Assembly (NCBI GenBank): GCA_047975025.1 | Contig: JBKECY010000053.1 | Span: 58,382-122,381 of the forward strand | DNA: 64,000 bases | Direction: 5' to 3' | Source: JBKECY01 sp047975025 | Lineage (GTDB): Bacteria > Bacillota > Clostridia > Lachnospirales > Lachnospiraceae | Shown here: positions 43,804 through 52,437 of the stretch, in pieces | Position numbering within the stretch: position 1 is the first letter of the stretch | How the letters are laid out: every line of letters begins with the position of its first letter | Notes under the pieces: generated by a model | The model's input: the letters and a program-made list of their open reading frames with translations, nothing else | The model's database searches: none | Told to the model about the DNA's origin: nothing | Position numbers and translations under genes: made by a program

Positions 43804-44739
43804 TTAAGAAACAATCACAGTTCCTGCTTTTCCCAGATACCCCGCCTTGGCATTGGCAATATCTGTAATGACTGTTTTGCGGTCGTTTCCTTTGGATACA
43901 AAAGAAATACCGGCTTGTATTTTCGGCAGCATAGAATCCGGCGCAAAGTGTTTCTCATCAATGTACTGCGCAGCTTCTTCGACAGTGATGGTATCTAACA
44001 GCGTTTCATCTGGCTGCTGGTAATTCAGTGATACTTTCTCAACACTCGTCAGAATTAAAAGCATATCTGCATCAACTAGTTCAGCTAGCAGGCCACTGGT
44101 CAGATCCTTTTCAATTACAGCACTGGCACCTTTAAGAGTAGTAGCCTGTTCCATGACAGGGATACCGCCGCCACCGGCAGCAATGACCACCTGTTCGGCA
44201 GAAATCAAGGCTGAGATAGCATCTATTTCAACAATGGATTGAGGCTTGGGGGCTGCTACAATTCGGCGGTACGAATTGTCAGAGATCTGTGTGACATAGT
44301 TCCCTTTTCGTTCTTCTTCCTCAGCTTCTTCGCTGTTTAGGATACGGCCGATTACTTTGACAGGTTCTGCAAAAGCATCATCGTAGGGATCGATGACGAC
44401 CTGAGTCAAAATGGTGCTGACCGTTTTGTAAATCCCTCTGGAAATCAGTTCTGAGCGGATGGAATTCTGCAGATCATAGCCGATATATCCCTGACTCATG
44501 GCAGAGCAGACAGACATAGGGGCAAATGTATAATCCGGATGGGTTTTGCCAAATTCGTTCATGGCGGTGTGAATCATTCCGACCTGTGGGGCATTGCTGT
44601 GCGATATGATGATTTCAGCTCCCTCTTCAATCAGATCAGCAATGGCAACAGCGGCTTTCTCAGTAGCTTCTTTTTGCTCTGGAAGACGGGTGCCTAATGC
44701 TTTATGGCCAAGGGCGACGACGACTCTTTTTGTACTCAT
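43804..44739 (-). CDS. arcC: Carbamate kinase
   Basis: A 311-aa amino-acid kinase family enzyme that interconverts carbamoyl phosphate plus ADP with carbamate plus ATP. Motifs: VVVALGHKALGTR (start), SHSNAPQVGM (about 47-56), EPVKVIGRIL, AAGGGGIPV (about 212-220), and MLPKIQAGISFV near the C-terminus. It usually yields ATP in arginine, agmatine or purine/allantoin fermentation, but no arcA, arcB or ygeW partner is adjacent. The usual AxGGNAL start is GHKAL here. Start at 44739 follows AGGAAGGACC; the upstream in-frame ATG has no site. Confidence 0.92.
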   Translation of the reverse strand: MSTKRVVVALGHKALGTRLPEQKEATEKAAVAIADLIEEGAEIIISHSNAPQVGMIHTAMNEFGKTHPDYTFAPMSVCSAMSQGYIGYDLQNSIRSELISRGIYKTVSTILTQVVIDPYDDAFAEPVKVIGRILNSEEAEEEERKGNYVTQISDNSYRRIVAAPKPQSIVEIDAISALISAEQVVIAAGGGGIPVMEQATTLKGASAVIEKDLTSGLLAELVDADMLLILTSVEKVSLNYQQPDETLLDTITVEEAAQYIDEKHFAPDSMLPKIQAGISFVSKGNDRKTVITDIANAKAGYLGKAGTVIVS

Positions 44740-44843
44740 AGTTTGGTCCTTCCTATTCGTGTGTATTTTAAATAACCTCATATACAATGTGATGGTATGT
44801 ATGCTCAGACCGTAAGAAGGATGGAGCTTACATTTTGCGTGCG

Positions 44844-44960
44844 CCAGACCTTAAGAGGGACAGAGCACACACTACGCATGCTCCAGACCTTAAGAAAGGA
44901 TAGAGCACACACTACGCATGCGCCAGACCTTAAGAAAGGATAGAGCACACTACACATGCT
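44844..44960. repeat. Tandem repeats of about 39 bp (three units plus flanking partials)
   Basis: Three contiguous units start with CCAGACCTTAAGA at 44844, 44883 and 44923 (periods 39, 40, 38). Each continues with a GAGCACACACTACGCATG-like block. A degenerate partial unit lies upstream (44812-44843, CAGACCGTAAGAAGGAT). There are no spacers, so it is not a CRISPR array. Confidence 0.85.
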
Positions 44961-45046
44961 CCAGACCTTTCTTAAGGTCTGGAGCTAACGTATCGGTAAA
45001 AATGAATACTCGCTTCGCTCGTGCTCATTTTTCTTCCGATACGTTA
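44961..45046. repeat. Hairpin block closing the tandem repeats
   Basis: CCAGACCTTTCTTAAGGTCTGG (44961-44982), which contains an inverted copy of the unit start, makes the first hairpin. TAACGTATCGG (44986-44996) pairs with CCGATACGTTA (45036-45046), and inside this AAAAATGA (44998-45005) pairs with TCATTTTT (45025-45032). The whole 44740-45387 stretch (650 bp) contains no credible gene. Confidence 0.8.
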
Positions 45047-45084
45047 CATTATAGTTGTTCGAGGGAAAAAAATCAACAAGGAAA

Positions 45085-45126
45085 AAAGCGGCAATCTACG
45101 TGTTTACGTTGATTGCCGCTCCTTTT
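45085..45126. terminator. Terminator-like hairpin in the gene-free region
   Basis: AGCGGCAATC (45087-45096) pairs with GATTGCCGCT (45111-45120), with an inner ACG/CGT. CCTTTT follows on the plus strand; the minus strand has a better TTTTTT tract. Confidence 0.7.
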
Positions 45127-45268
45127 GAGGGGGGGAGATAGAGAGTGGTTATTCATCTATCCAATTACGATTATAAAGGATAAATGTGTGTAAAATATGT
45201 ACACATTATAAAAGAAACGGAAAAGGTATTAACAAAGTCTAAATTAGAATGAAGAATACATAGCTGTA

Positions 45269-45319
45269 TTGCCGAGCCGCCATACGTATGTTATAGTAAC
45301 GATACTTTTCGAAAAGTAT
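45269..45319 (+). promoter_or_regulatory. Promoter and palindromic operator of the surface-protein gene
   Basis: TTGCCG (45269-45274), 17-bp spacer, TATAGT (45292-45297). At the expected start of transcription lies a perfect 18-bp palindrome ATACTTTTCGAAAAGTAT (45302-45319). Confidence 0.65.
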
Positions 45320-45387
45320 ATCATATCTCGGCCACTTCGGCCAACAATTTCTTAGTGTAACAAAAGAAAAATGTAAGGAGGAACATA

Positions 45388-48096
45388 TTGTATAAAAGGA
45401 ATATAAGTTGTATTTGTCGGGCGTTCATTTTTGGAGCGGCCCTTATGTTCATGATGCTTTCAGGCGACACAAGGGATGCTCTGGCCGCAGCAGACAAGAC
45501 CGGGGTGGAAATCACTTCATCCGCAGAATGGGTAGATGAGGCTGCGGGGAAAGCTACGTTGAAATTACAGCTGACAGGAATGGAAGATGTTTTGAAATAT
45601 CAGAATGCGATTCGGGTGATTCCTGTGTTGGATGTGACGGATTCTATGAGCTGCTGTGATACCCCAGACCACTTGCAAGCGGTGCTTATGCATCCGGTGA
45701 CGAGCTTTGAGCACTATACGCAAATCTGGGAGCAGCAGATTCTTCCGACGCTTCCGGATAGGGAGCAATATACGGCGATGGGGCAAGAGGGGGTTGAGCA
45801 TTTATATCTGCCGCTGCCTGCATCGGTGGATCCAACGGCAAAGGCCCGGCTCATCTGTGTATCTAATGCAAACACAGATACACTGCCGTTTACAGATCCT
45901 CGGGGATGGCAGATTGTCTATGTGACGGAAGATCAGTCGTTGCTGGCTGGAGTGGAAGCGAAAAATGTTTCAAAATTGGCGCATACAGCCCGGACAGAAG
46001 AGGGGGGGCGCTTCCCGATCGGACTGATGCGCAAGTTGGAAGAACGTACAGCACTGCTTTACAGAAGAGGCAAAATCGCGGCGTATGGATGTCTGAAAAG
46101 TCGCATGGAACGTCTGCTGGAAGAATATGAAACTTTGTTAGGAATGATTTTTGAACAAAAAGGAGCGATGGTGTGTCCGGTAGCTTTTGCGAGCGGCTAT
46201 GCAGTCGGTTCGTGGACGGATCAGCCGGATGAGGCGCTGGATTTTATCAGGAAACAGGAATACCTTGTACAAAAACCGGAAGAACTTGATCCACTAAGCG
46301 GAACGAATCATGAGGCCGGTATTCAGGGCGCCATACAGGCGCGCGCTTCGGTAGATGCAGAGGAGAAAGTATTTGTGTTCTTTTTGACAGACGGCGAGAC
46401 GAATGTTGGATATGCACATGATGCAGAGGGCAATGCGGATTATCAGCAACTGGATGTGCACAGTCACCGTCAGCCAGAGGAAAATGCCTCCATGAATCAC
46501 CAATTCTCGCTATGGGCACAGCAGGAAGCACAGGTACTTCAGGCGGATACGGTAGTTTATAGCATGGGCTATGGCTATGGTTCTGAAATGAATGGGGAGG
46601 TGCGCGAACTTCTGCAGAATCTGGCCTCAGCAGACGGATTGTTTATGGACAGTTCACAAAAGGAATTTGACTCACTGGGCAAAATGTTTTCCACTGCGTT
46701 TCGCGATGTATTGCAAAAGGCCAGCCAGGTTCAGGTAAGTACATATATTTCGGAATACTGGGATGTGGATACATCGCGTGCGGTTCCGGATTCACAAATC
46801 GATACGGTCCAGATGACAAATCAGCAAGGTGAGGAAGATCATATTGCCAAAATTACTTTTCCAATACTTAATACTTTAGGAAGAGAAGATTCAGAGAGCA
46901 TCGAAATTCCGTTACAGCTTCGGGAGGCATACAGGTCGGTCGCTGTGACTACGGAATATGCGACGAATCAGGACTTTCCGCTTAGAAAGGATCGTGAGAG
47001 GGAAGGAAGCTATGTAGAATACATTCGTCCGGATCAGACGCAGGCGGCTGCCTATGCCCCTACACCGCGTCTGATTGTACGGCCGCAGGGGGCTTCGTTC
47101 ACAGTGAGAAAAACAGCCGGACAGAAAGTGGTAAGTGCCGGAGATGCCGTACGCTATGAAATCACTGTTACCAATACCGGAAATGCATTGTTACGAGAAC
47201 TTCTGGTAGAAGATTGTTTTGAAGATGAACAGATAACAGGCTATTTTCTGCCGCATAGAGGATGTACTGCCGGAGAAAATGGAACAATCCTCATAGACGA
47301 AATTGCACCCGGCGAGACGGTAAGCCTTGCGTTGCAGGCTCTTATTCCTGAAACGTATACGGGAACACTTGAAAATCGTGTTGTTGTCAGAGGCAAAAAT
47401 CCGGCCGACCCTGAACAGGAGCTGGTGGAAGAGGCATTGGAACATATTGAAGTGACAGAAAAAAAGGCGGATTTCAAAGTTGAAAAAACAGCGGACAAGA
47501 AAATTGTATCGCCAGGAGAAAAAATCATTTATACAATCCGAATTCAAAATACCGGAGAGCGTACGCTGCACTCAATCCTGACAACAGATAAATTCAAACA
47601 AGAAGGTATTAAAGTTCGTTTCCTCCCTCAAAAAGGAATCACGCTGTCTGAGGACACCTCAAAAGTAACGATTGATGAAATCCGGGTGGGAGAAGAAAAG
47701 AATATTCAGGCAGAATTGCTGGTGCCTGAAGACTACACAGGAGATACAATCGTAAATACAGTTGTAGTCGAAGGGGCGAAGTTAAGTCAAAGTGCCAATG
47801 TCAGCGTACAAGTCAGACCCAGGGTGATGCAGCGTGCTCTTGACAATGCGGCCACAGCTTCTCCAACGGTATCTGTCCCCGCAGTACCCACAGCCTCCCC
47901 AACGGTATCTGTCACCGCAATACCCACTGTATCTATAGCTGCTGTGCCGCAGACTCCGACTGCGTATGCTGCCAAAATTGCTAAAAGTGTTGTGACCGGA
48001 GATACACGGAATCTGCTCTTTTGGATTTGCCTCTGCGCCTGTCTGGGAGCGGGTATCGGAATCGGCGTGCTGGTTATAAAGAAACGAAAGTTCTGA
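45388..48096 (+). CDS. Surface protein with vWA domain, two DUF11-like domains and sorting signal
   Basis: A 902-aa protein starting at TTG 45388 after AAGGAGGAACATA. Signal peptide about 1-33 (cleavage near ALA-AAD). A von Willebrand A domain follows with a MIDAS (LDVTDSMS, about 81-88; Thr replaces the usual Ser at one ligand) and FFLTDGET at about 330-337; some 240 residues between these are longer than normal, so an insertion is likely. Two DUF11-like repeats are at about 570-695 and 700-810. A Pro/Thr/Val-rich stalk (TASPTVSVPAVP-type repeats) leads to SVVTGD, a membrane helix and KKRKF, resembling a non-canonical sortase signal. Probably an adhesin; binding partner unknown. Confidence 0.82.
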   Translation: MYKRNISCICRAFIFGAALMFMMLSGDTRDALAAADKTGVEITSSAEWVDEAAGKATLKLQLTGMEDVLKYQNAIRVIPVLDVTDSMSCCDTPDHLQAVLMHPVTSFEHYTQIWEQQILPTLPDREQYTAMGQEGVEHLYLPLPASVDPTAKARLICVSNANTDTLPFTDPRGWQIVYVTEDQSLLAGVEAKNVSKLAHTARTEEGGRFPIGLMRKLEERTALLYRRGKIAAYGCLKSRMERLLEEYETLLGMIFEQKGAMVCPVAFASGYAVGSWTDQPDEALDFIRKQEYLVQKPEELDPLSGTNHEAGIQGAIQARASVDAEEKVFVFFLTDGETNVGYAHDAEGNADYQQLDVHSHRQPEENASMNHQFSLWAQQEAQVLQADTVVYSMGYGYGSEMNGEVRELLQNLASADGLFMDSSQKEFDSLGKMFSTAFRDVLQKASQVQVSTYISEYWDVDTSRAVPDSQIDTVQMTNQQGEEDHIAKITFPILNTLGREDSESIEIPLQLREAYRSVAVTTEYATNQDFPLRKDREREGSYVEYIRPDQTQAAAYAPTPRLIVRPQGASFTVRKTAGQKVVSAGDAVRYEITVTNTGNALLRELLVEDCFEDEQITGYFLPHRGCTAGENGTILIDEIAPGETVSLALQALIPETYTGTLENRVVVRGKNPADPEQELVEEALEHIEVTEKKADFKVEKTADKKIVSPGEKIIYTIRIQNTGERTLHSILTTDKFKQEGIKVRFLPQKGITLSEDTSKVTIDEIRVGEEKNIQAELLVPEDYTGDTIVNTVVVEGAKLSQSANVSVQVRPRVMQRALDNAATASPTVSVPAVPTASPTVSVTAIPTVSIAAVPQTPTAYAAKIAKSVVTGDTRNLLFWICLCACLGAGIGIGVLVIKKRKF
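47854..47946 (+). repeat. Imperfect repeats encoding the Pro/Thr/Val-rich stalk
   Basis: CTCCAACGGTATCTGTC/CCCAACGGTATCTGTC-type units recur with a period of about 36 bp, encoding repeated SPTVSV-[PT]-A-[VI]-P units near the C-terminus of the surface protein. Confidence 0.7.
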
Positions 48097-48185
48097 GTGC
48101 AAAGACTTGCGGCAGAAGCCTGCAAAGACTGTAAATCCAGTGTGATTTCAAGCCCCTCTTAAGAGATTTTTAAGAAAAAGCCGGA

Positions 48186-48214
48186 TTGATATATTTGCCT
48201 GAATATGGTATCCT
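48186..48214 (+). promoter_or_regulatory. Promoter of murE
   Basis: TTGATA (48186-48191), 17-bp spacer, TATCCT (48209-48214); leader of about 40 nt. Confidence 0.62.
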
Positions 48215-48261
48215 TATATACAATTCAATAGCAAAAGATTCATGAATTGAGAGGGGATAAA

Positions 48262-49725
48262 ATGAAGGTAGCAGCTTTAGTCGAAAGAATAGAATTCACC
48301 TGTATACAAGGTGATTTGAATAGGGAGATTTCAGATATTTCCAACGATTCCCGTACAATAAAAAAAGACTCTCTTTTCTTTTGTATATGTGGCGCTGTTT
48401 CGGATGGTCATGCGTTCATTGAGGAAGTGGTTGCCAAAGGAGCAGCGGTTCTGGTAGTAGAAGAAGAAACAGAAGTCCCTCCAGAGGTGACGGTGATTAA
48501 AGTGGCGGATTCGCGATACGCTATGGCGTGCATGTCCGCCGCTTATTTTGGCTATCCGGCAGAGAAGCTCAAAGTAATCGGAATCACCGGAACGAAAGGG
48601 AAGACCACCACGACGTATATGGCAAAATCAATTCTGGAAAATGCCGGGTACAAAGTTGGACTGATCGGAACCATAGAGACAATTATTGGAACTGAGGTGA
48701 TTCCTGCTACGACAACAACTCCCGAGTCGATTAAGGTGCAGGAGTATTTTGCACGTATGCTGCATGAACAGTGCGATGTGGTCGTGATGGAAGTATCATC
48801 ACAAGCGCTCATGCTTCACAGGACTGCTGGTTTTGAGTTTGAGCTGGGTATATTTACCAATATTGAGCCGGATCATATTGGGCCTGCAGAGCACAAAGAT
48901 TTTGATGACTATCTTTCTTGCAAATCCATGCTCCTTAAACAATGCAAAGTAGGGATTGTCAACCGGGACGATTCTCATTTTGAGCGCATCATCCAGGGGC
49001 ATACCTGCGTACTTGAAACCTTTGGCTTTTCGCCGCAGGCGGATCTTAGGGCAGGCAATGAACAACTGGTATATCGGCCGGGGTATCTGGGGGTTTCATT
49101 TGAGGTTAGCGGACAAATGCATCTTGCGGTAGAGCTTGATCTGCCCGGACGGTTCAGCATCTATAATGCGCTGACAGCCATTGCAATCTGCCGTCATTTC
49201 GAAGTGGCGGAAGACAATATTCTAAAAGCACTCAAATCAGCTAAGGTAAAAGGACGTATTGAGATCATAAAGGTTTCAGATGAATTTACGCTTATGATTG
49301 ATTATGCGCATAATGCGATGGCATTGAAGAGTCTTTTGGGAACACTCAAGGATTACAGGCCGCATCGGCTGGTATGTCTGTTTGGGTGCGGCGGCAATCG
49401 CTCTAAGTCACGCAGGTACGAAATGGGAGAGGTTGCAGGACAACTTGCAGATTTTACGATTATTACTTCCGATAATCCCAGATTTGAGTCTCCGCAGGAA
49501 ATTATCGATGATATTAAGACGGGAATCAATAAGACGGACGGCAAATACGTGGAAATCATTGATCGCAAAGAAGCGATTGCATATGCTATTTCCCATGCCC
49601 AAAGAGGAGATATTGTGATTCTTGCGGGCAAAGGCCATGAGGATTATCAGGAAATAGAGGGCAAGAAGTATCCTATGGACGAACGGGTGCTGATTGCACA
49701 GATTTTAGCAGAACAGGCGGTGTAA
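48262..49725 (+). CDS. murE: UDP-N-acetylmuramoyl-tripeptide synthetase
   Basis: A 487-aa Mur ligase that adds the third residue of the peptidoglycan stem peptide. Motifs: NDSRTIKKDSLFF (N-terminal domain), the ATP loop GITGTKGKTTTTYM (about 108-121), TTTPESI, DYAHN (about 345-349) and SDNPRFESP (about 408-416). The DNPR motif indicates meso-diaminopimelate specificity rather than lysine. Start ATG 48262 follows GAGAGGGGATAAA. It stands outside the mra cluster that begins at the end of the window, and is 10 nt before priA. Confidence 0.94.
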   Translation: MKVAALVERIEFTCIQGDLNREISDISNDSRTIKKDSLFFCICGAVSDGHAFIEEVVAKGAAVLVVEEETEVPPEVTVIKVADSRYAMACMSAAYFGYPAEKLKVIGITGTKGKTTTTYMAKSILENAGYKVGLIGTIETIIGTEVIPATTTTPESIKVQEYFARMLHEQCDVVVMEVSSQALMLHRTAGFEFELGIFTNIEPDHIGPAEHKDFDDYLSCKSMLLKQCKVGIVNRDDSHFERIIQGHTCVLETFGFSPQADLRAGNEQLVYRPGYLGVSFEVSGQMHLAVELDLPGRFSIYNALTAIAICRHFEVAEDNILKALKSAKVKGRIEIIKVSDEFTLMIDYAHNAMALKSLLGTLKDYRPHRLVCLFGCGGNRSKSRRYEMGEVAGQLADFTIITSDNPRFESPQEIIDDIKTGINKTDGKYVEIIDRKEAIAYAISHAQRGDIVILAGKGHEDYQEIEGKKYPMDERVLIAQILAEQAV

Positions 49726-49734
49726 AGGTAGAAT

Positions 49735-51948
49735 ATGTATGCAAATGTCATAGTGGATATTGTTCATGAAAAACTGAATACGGTTTTTACTTATCATATC
49801 CCGGAACGGCTGCGCCTCTCTTTGCGTGTCGGAATGCAGGTACAGGTGCCGTTTGGCAAAGGCAACAGGCAGATCACCGGTTATGTCATTGAACTTACAG
49901 AACAAACCGCATATGATGAAGCGAAGATGAAGGAAATCCTGGATATTAGAGCAGGCTCAGAATCCATAGAGGCCAAACTGATTCAGCTGGCAGCCTGGAT
50001 GTGCAGCCGATATGGTTCTACCATGATACAGGCACTTAAGACGGTGCTTCCGGTCAAGAACAAAGTGCGCACGCAGGAAAAGCGAATGGTCACATTGGCA
50101 GTTACGGCTGCTGAAGCTGCAAAGGTGCTGGACGTGTATCGCAGTAAGCATCAGAAAGCGCGGGTGCGTCTGCTGGAGTACATGATACAGCATCGGGAAG
50201 AAGAGTATTCCCAACTCCTCAAACAGCTGCAGATCTCAGCACAGGTCATTGGAGCACTGGCAGAACAGAAGCTGCTTTTGATTACCAGCGGAGCAGAGTC
50301 CCCCTTGCAGTTTGAGGACGAAACCGAATCTTCAGGCTCGGAGCTGATGAGCGATGCACAAAACGAGGTGTGCCGAAAGATTGCAGAGGAATGGGCGCTG
50401 CCGGTGGGCCGTCCGGTTTACGTGCGGGGTGTGACGGGCAGTGGCAAGACACAGGTGTATATGCAGTTAATTGAAGAAACACTTCAAAAAGGGCAGCAGG
50501 TTATTTTACTGGTGCCTGAAATTTCTTTGACTTATCAGAATCTGAAAAGGTTTTATACAAGATTTGGAAGCAGAGTATCAGCGCTTAACTCTCGCCTTTC
50601 ACAAGGAGAGAAGTACGATCGGTTCAAGAAGGCAAGGGAGGGGCACATAGAAATTATGCTGGGCCCTCGCTCCGCCTTATTTACCCCCTTTCCAAATCTC
50701 GGACTCATTATCATTGACGAAGAGCATGATATGGCATATAAAAGCGAAACCACACCAAGGTACCACACAAGAGAGGTGGCCATCCGACGAGCAGAAATGG
50801 AAGGGGCACATGTACTTATGGGGTCAGCAACACCATCGACGGAGGCCTATACGAAAGCACTGCATGCGGAGTATAGGCTGCTGACACTGGAAGAGCGTTT
50901 TGAGAACCGTCCGCTTCCTGAAGTCAGTATTGTTGATATGCGAGAAGAGCTCAAAAGCGGCAACGCATCCGTCATTAGTGAAGTCTTAGAAGCCGAAATC
51001 ACACTGCGGCTGCACAGAAAAGAACAAGTGATGCTGTTTTTGAATCGCAGAGGATATGCCGGATATGTTTCCTGCAGAGCATGCGGCTACGTGGCCAAGT
51101 GTCCGCATTGTGATGTGTCTCTTACCGCACACAATCATGGGAAACGGGTGTGTCACTATTGCGGTTATGAAACCGCTCCAAAAGCAACATGTCCGATTTG
51201 CGGTTCTCCCCACTTCGGGGGAGTCAAGGCGGGGACGCAGCAGATTGAAGCAATCGTGCAAAAGAAATTCCCGCAGGCCAGAATTCTTCGTATGGATTAT
51301 GATACAACGCGCAGGAAGCATTCGCATGAGCAAATCGTGGCAAGCTTCGCCAGAGAAGAGGCGGATATTTTGATTGGGACGCAGATGGTCGTCAAAGGAC
51401 ATGATTTTGCCAAGCTGACACTGGTGGGGGTCTTGTTGGCGGATTTGTCTCTAAATCAAGGAGATTACAGGGCCGCAGAAATCACATTTCAGCTGTTGAC
51501 ACAGGCCGTCGGCCGGGCCGGCAGGGGCGAGGTTGCAGGCAAGGCGGTGATTCAGACCTATCTTCCGGAGCATTACAGTATTACCACAGCCGCCGCGCAG
51601 GACTATGAAGCTTTTTATACGCAGGAAATTGCATTTCGCAGCCTTCTGGGCTATCCTCCGGCATCCAATCTTCTGGCGATTCATGGCAGTTGTACACAAG
51701 AGCCGCATCTGGGTGTTGCAATGGAATATTTGAAAAAGTACGTCTGCCGGGTGTGCGATGATTCGAAATTGCAGCTGATTGGGCCGGCAGAAGAATCGAT
51801 TGCCAGAATAAATGATATTTATAAGAAAGTTATCTATCTTAAGCATGCAGAATATGATATATTAGTCAGAATAAAGGATAAAATTGAAGCCTATATCCGA
51901 ATTAACAGCGGATTTAAGAATATAACAATACAGTTTGAGTTTAACTAA
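49735..51948 (+). CDS. priA: Primosomal protein N' (replication restart helicase)
   Basis: A 737-aa PriA, which restarts stalled replication forks by unwinding and loading the replicative helicase. N-terminal DNA-binding domain (1-110), Walker A GVTGSGKT (about 225-232), DEEHD in motif II (about 325-329), paired zinc sites (CRACGYVAKCPHC and CHYCG...CPICG, about 445-490), and GTQMVVKGHDF in motif V. Length and domain order are standard. Start ATG 49735 follows AAAGGT. It heads the cluster with def and fmt that is typical of Firmicutes. Confidence 0.96.
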   Translation: MYANVIVDIVHEKLNTVFTYHIPERLRLSLRVGMQVQVPFGKGNRQITGYVIELTEQTAYDEAKMKEILDIRAGSESIEAKLIQLAAWMCSRYGSTMIQALKTVLPVKNKVRTQEKRMVTLAVTAAEAAKVLDVYRSKHQKARVRLLEYMIQHREEEYSQLLKQLQISAQVIGALAEQKLLLITSGAESPLQFEDETESSGSELMSDAQNEVCRKIAEEWALPVGRPVYVRGVTGSGKTQVYMQLIEETLQKGQQVILLVPEISLTYQNLKRFYTRFGSRVSALNSRLSQGEKYDRFKKAREGHIEIMLGPRSALFTPFPNLGLIIIDEEHDMAYKSETTPRYHTREVAIRRAEMEGAHVLMGSATPSTEAYTKALHAEYRLLTLEERFENRPLPEVSIVDMREELKSGNASVISEVLEAEITLRLHRKEQVMLFLNRRGYAGYVSCRACGYVAKCPHCDVSLTAHNHGKRVCHYCGYETAPKATCPICGSPHFGGVKAGTQQIEAIVQKKFPQARILRMDYDTTRRKHSHEQIVASFAREEADILIGTQMVVKGHDFAKLTLVGVLLADLSLNQGDYRAAEITFQLLTQAVGRAGRGEVAGKAVIQTYLPEHYSITTAAAQDYEAFYTQEIAFRSLLGYPPASNLLAIHGSCTQEPHLGVAMEYLKKYVCRVCDDSKLQLIGPAEESIARINDIYKKVIYLKHAEYDILVRIKDKIEAYIRINSGFKNITIQFEFN

Positions 51949-51960
51949 AGGAGAGAAGAG

Positions 51961-52437
51961 ATGGCGCTAAGAACAATTCGAACGGAGGGGGATCCGGTGT
52001 TAGCTAAAAAAGCAAAGCCGATCACTAAAGTGGACAGTAAAATAGAATTACTTATCGAAGATATGTTTGACACTATGTACGATGCCTATGGCGTGGGGCT
52101 GGCAGCACCGCAGATCGGAATCTTAAAGCAGATCATTGTAATTGACATAGGTGAAGGACCGCTCGTACTGATTAATCCGGTGATTGTTGAGCAGGATGGC
52201 ACCCAGACCGGAGACGAAGGCTGCTTAAGCGTACCGGGAATGACAGGTACAGTCACACGACCAAATCATGTTAAGGTGAAAGCCAGAGATGAGAACTTCG
52301 AGGAGATCGAAATTGAAGGCACCGGATTTTTAGCAAGAGCTATATGCCATGAGTACGATCATCTGGAAGGTAAAATGTATACGCGTCTTGTGGAAGGTGA
52401 ACTACGTCATGTATATGAAGAGGCGGTGGACGAATGA
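51961..52437 (+). CDS. def: Peptide deformylase
   Basis: A 158-aa metalloenzyme that removes the formyl group from new proteins. The three signature motifs are intact: GVGLAAPQIG (about 43-52), EGCLSVPG (about 86-93) and HEYDHLEG (about 129-136) with two metal-binding His and the catalytic Glu of HExxH, plus Cys of motif 2. Preceded by AGGAGAGAAG. Ends overlapping fmt by 4 nt (ATGA), typical of a coupled def-fmt pair. Confidence 0.97.
   Translation: MALRTIRTEGDPVLAKKAKPITKVDSKIELLIEDMFDTMYDAYGVGLAAPQIGILKQIIVIDIGEGPLVLINPVIVEQDGTQTGDEGCLSVPGMTGTVTRPNHVKVKARDENFEEIEIEGTGFLARAICHEYDHLEGKMYTRLVEGELRHVYEEAVDE

Noticed and set aside
44844..44960. Possible CRISPR array
   Set aside because: Units are contiguous with no unique spacers and there are only three copies; no cas genes are nearby.
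44918..45112. Short ORF of 64 codons in the repeat cluster
   Set aside because: It reads through the repeats and hairpins, with no ribosome site or protein-like composition.
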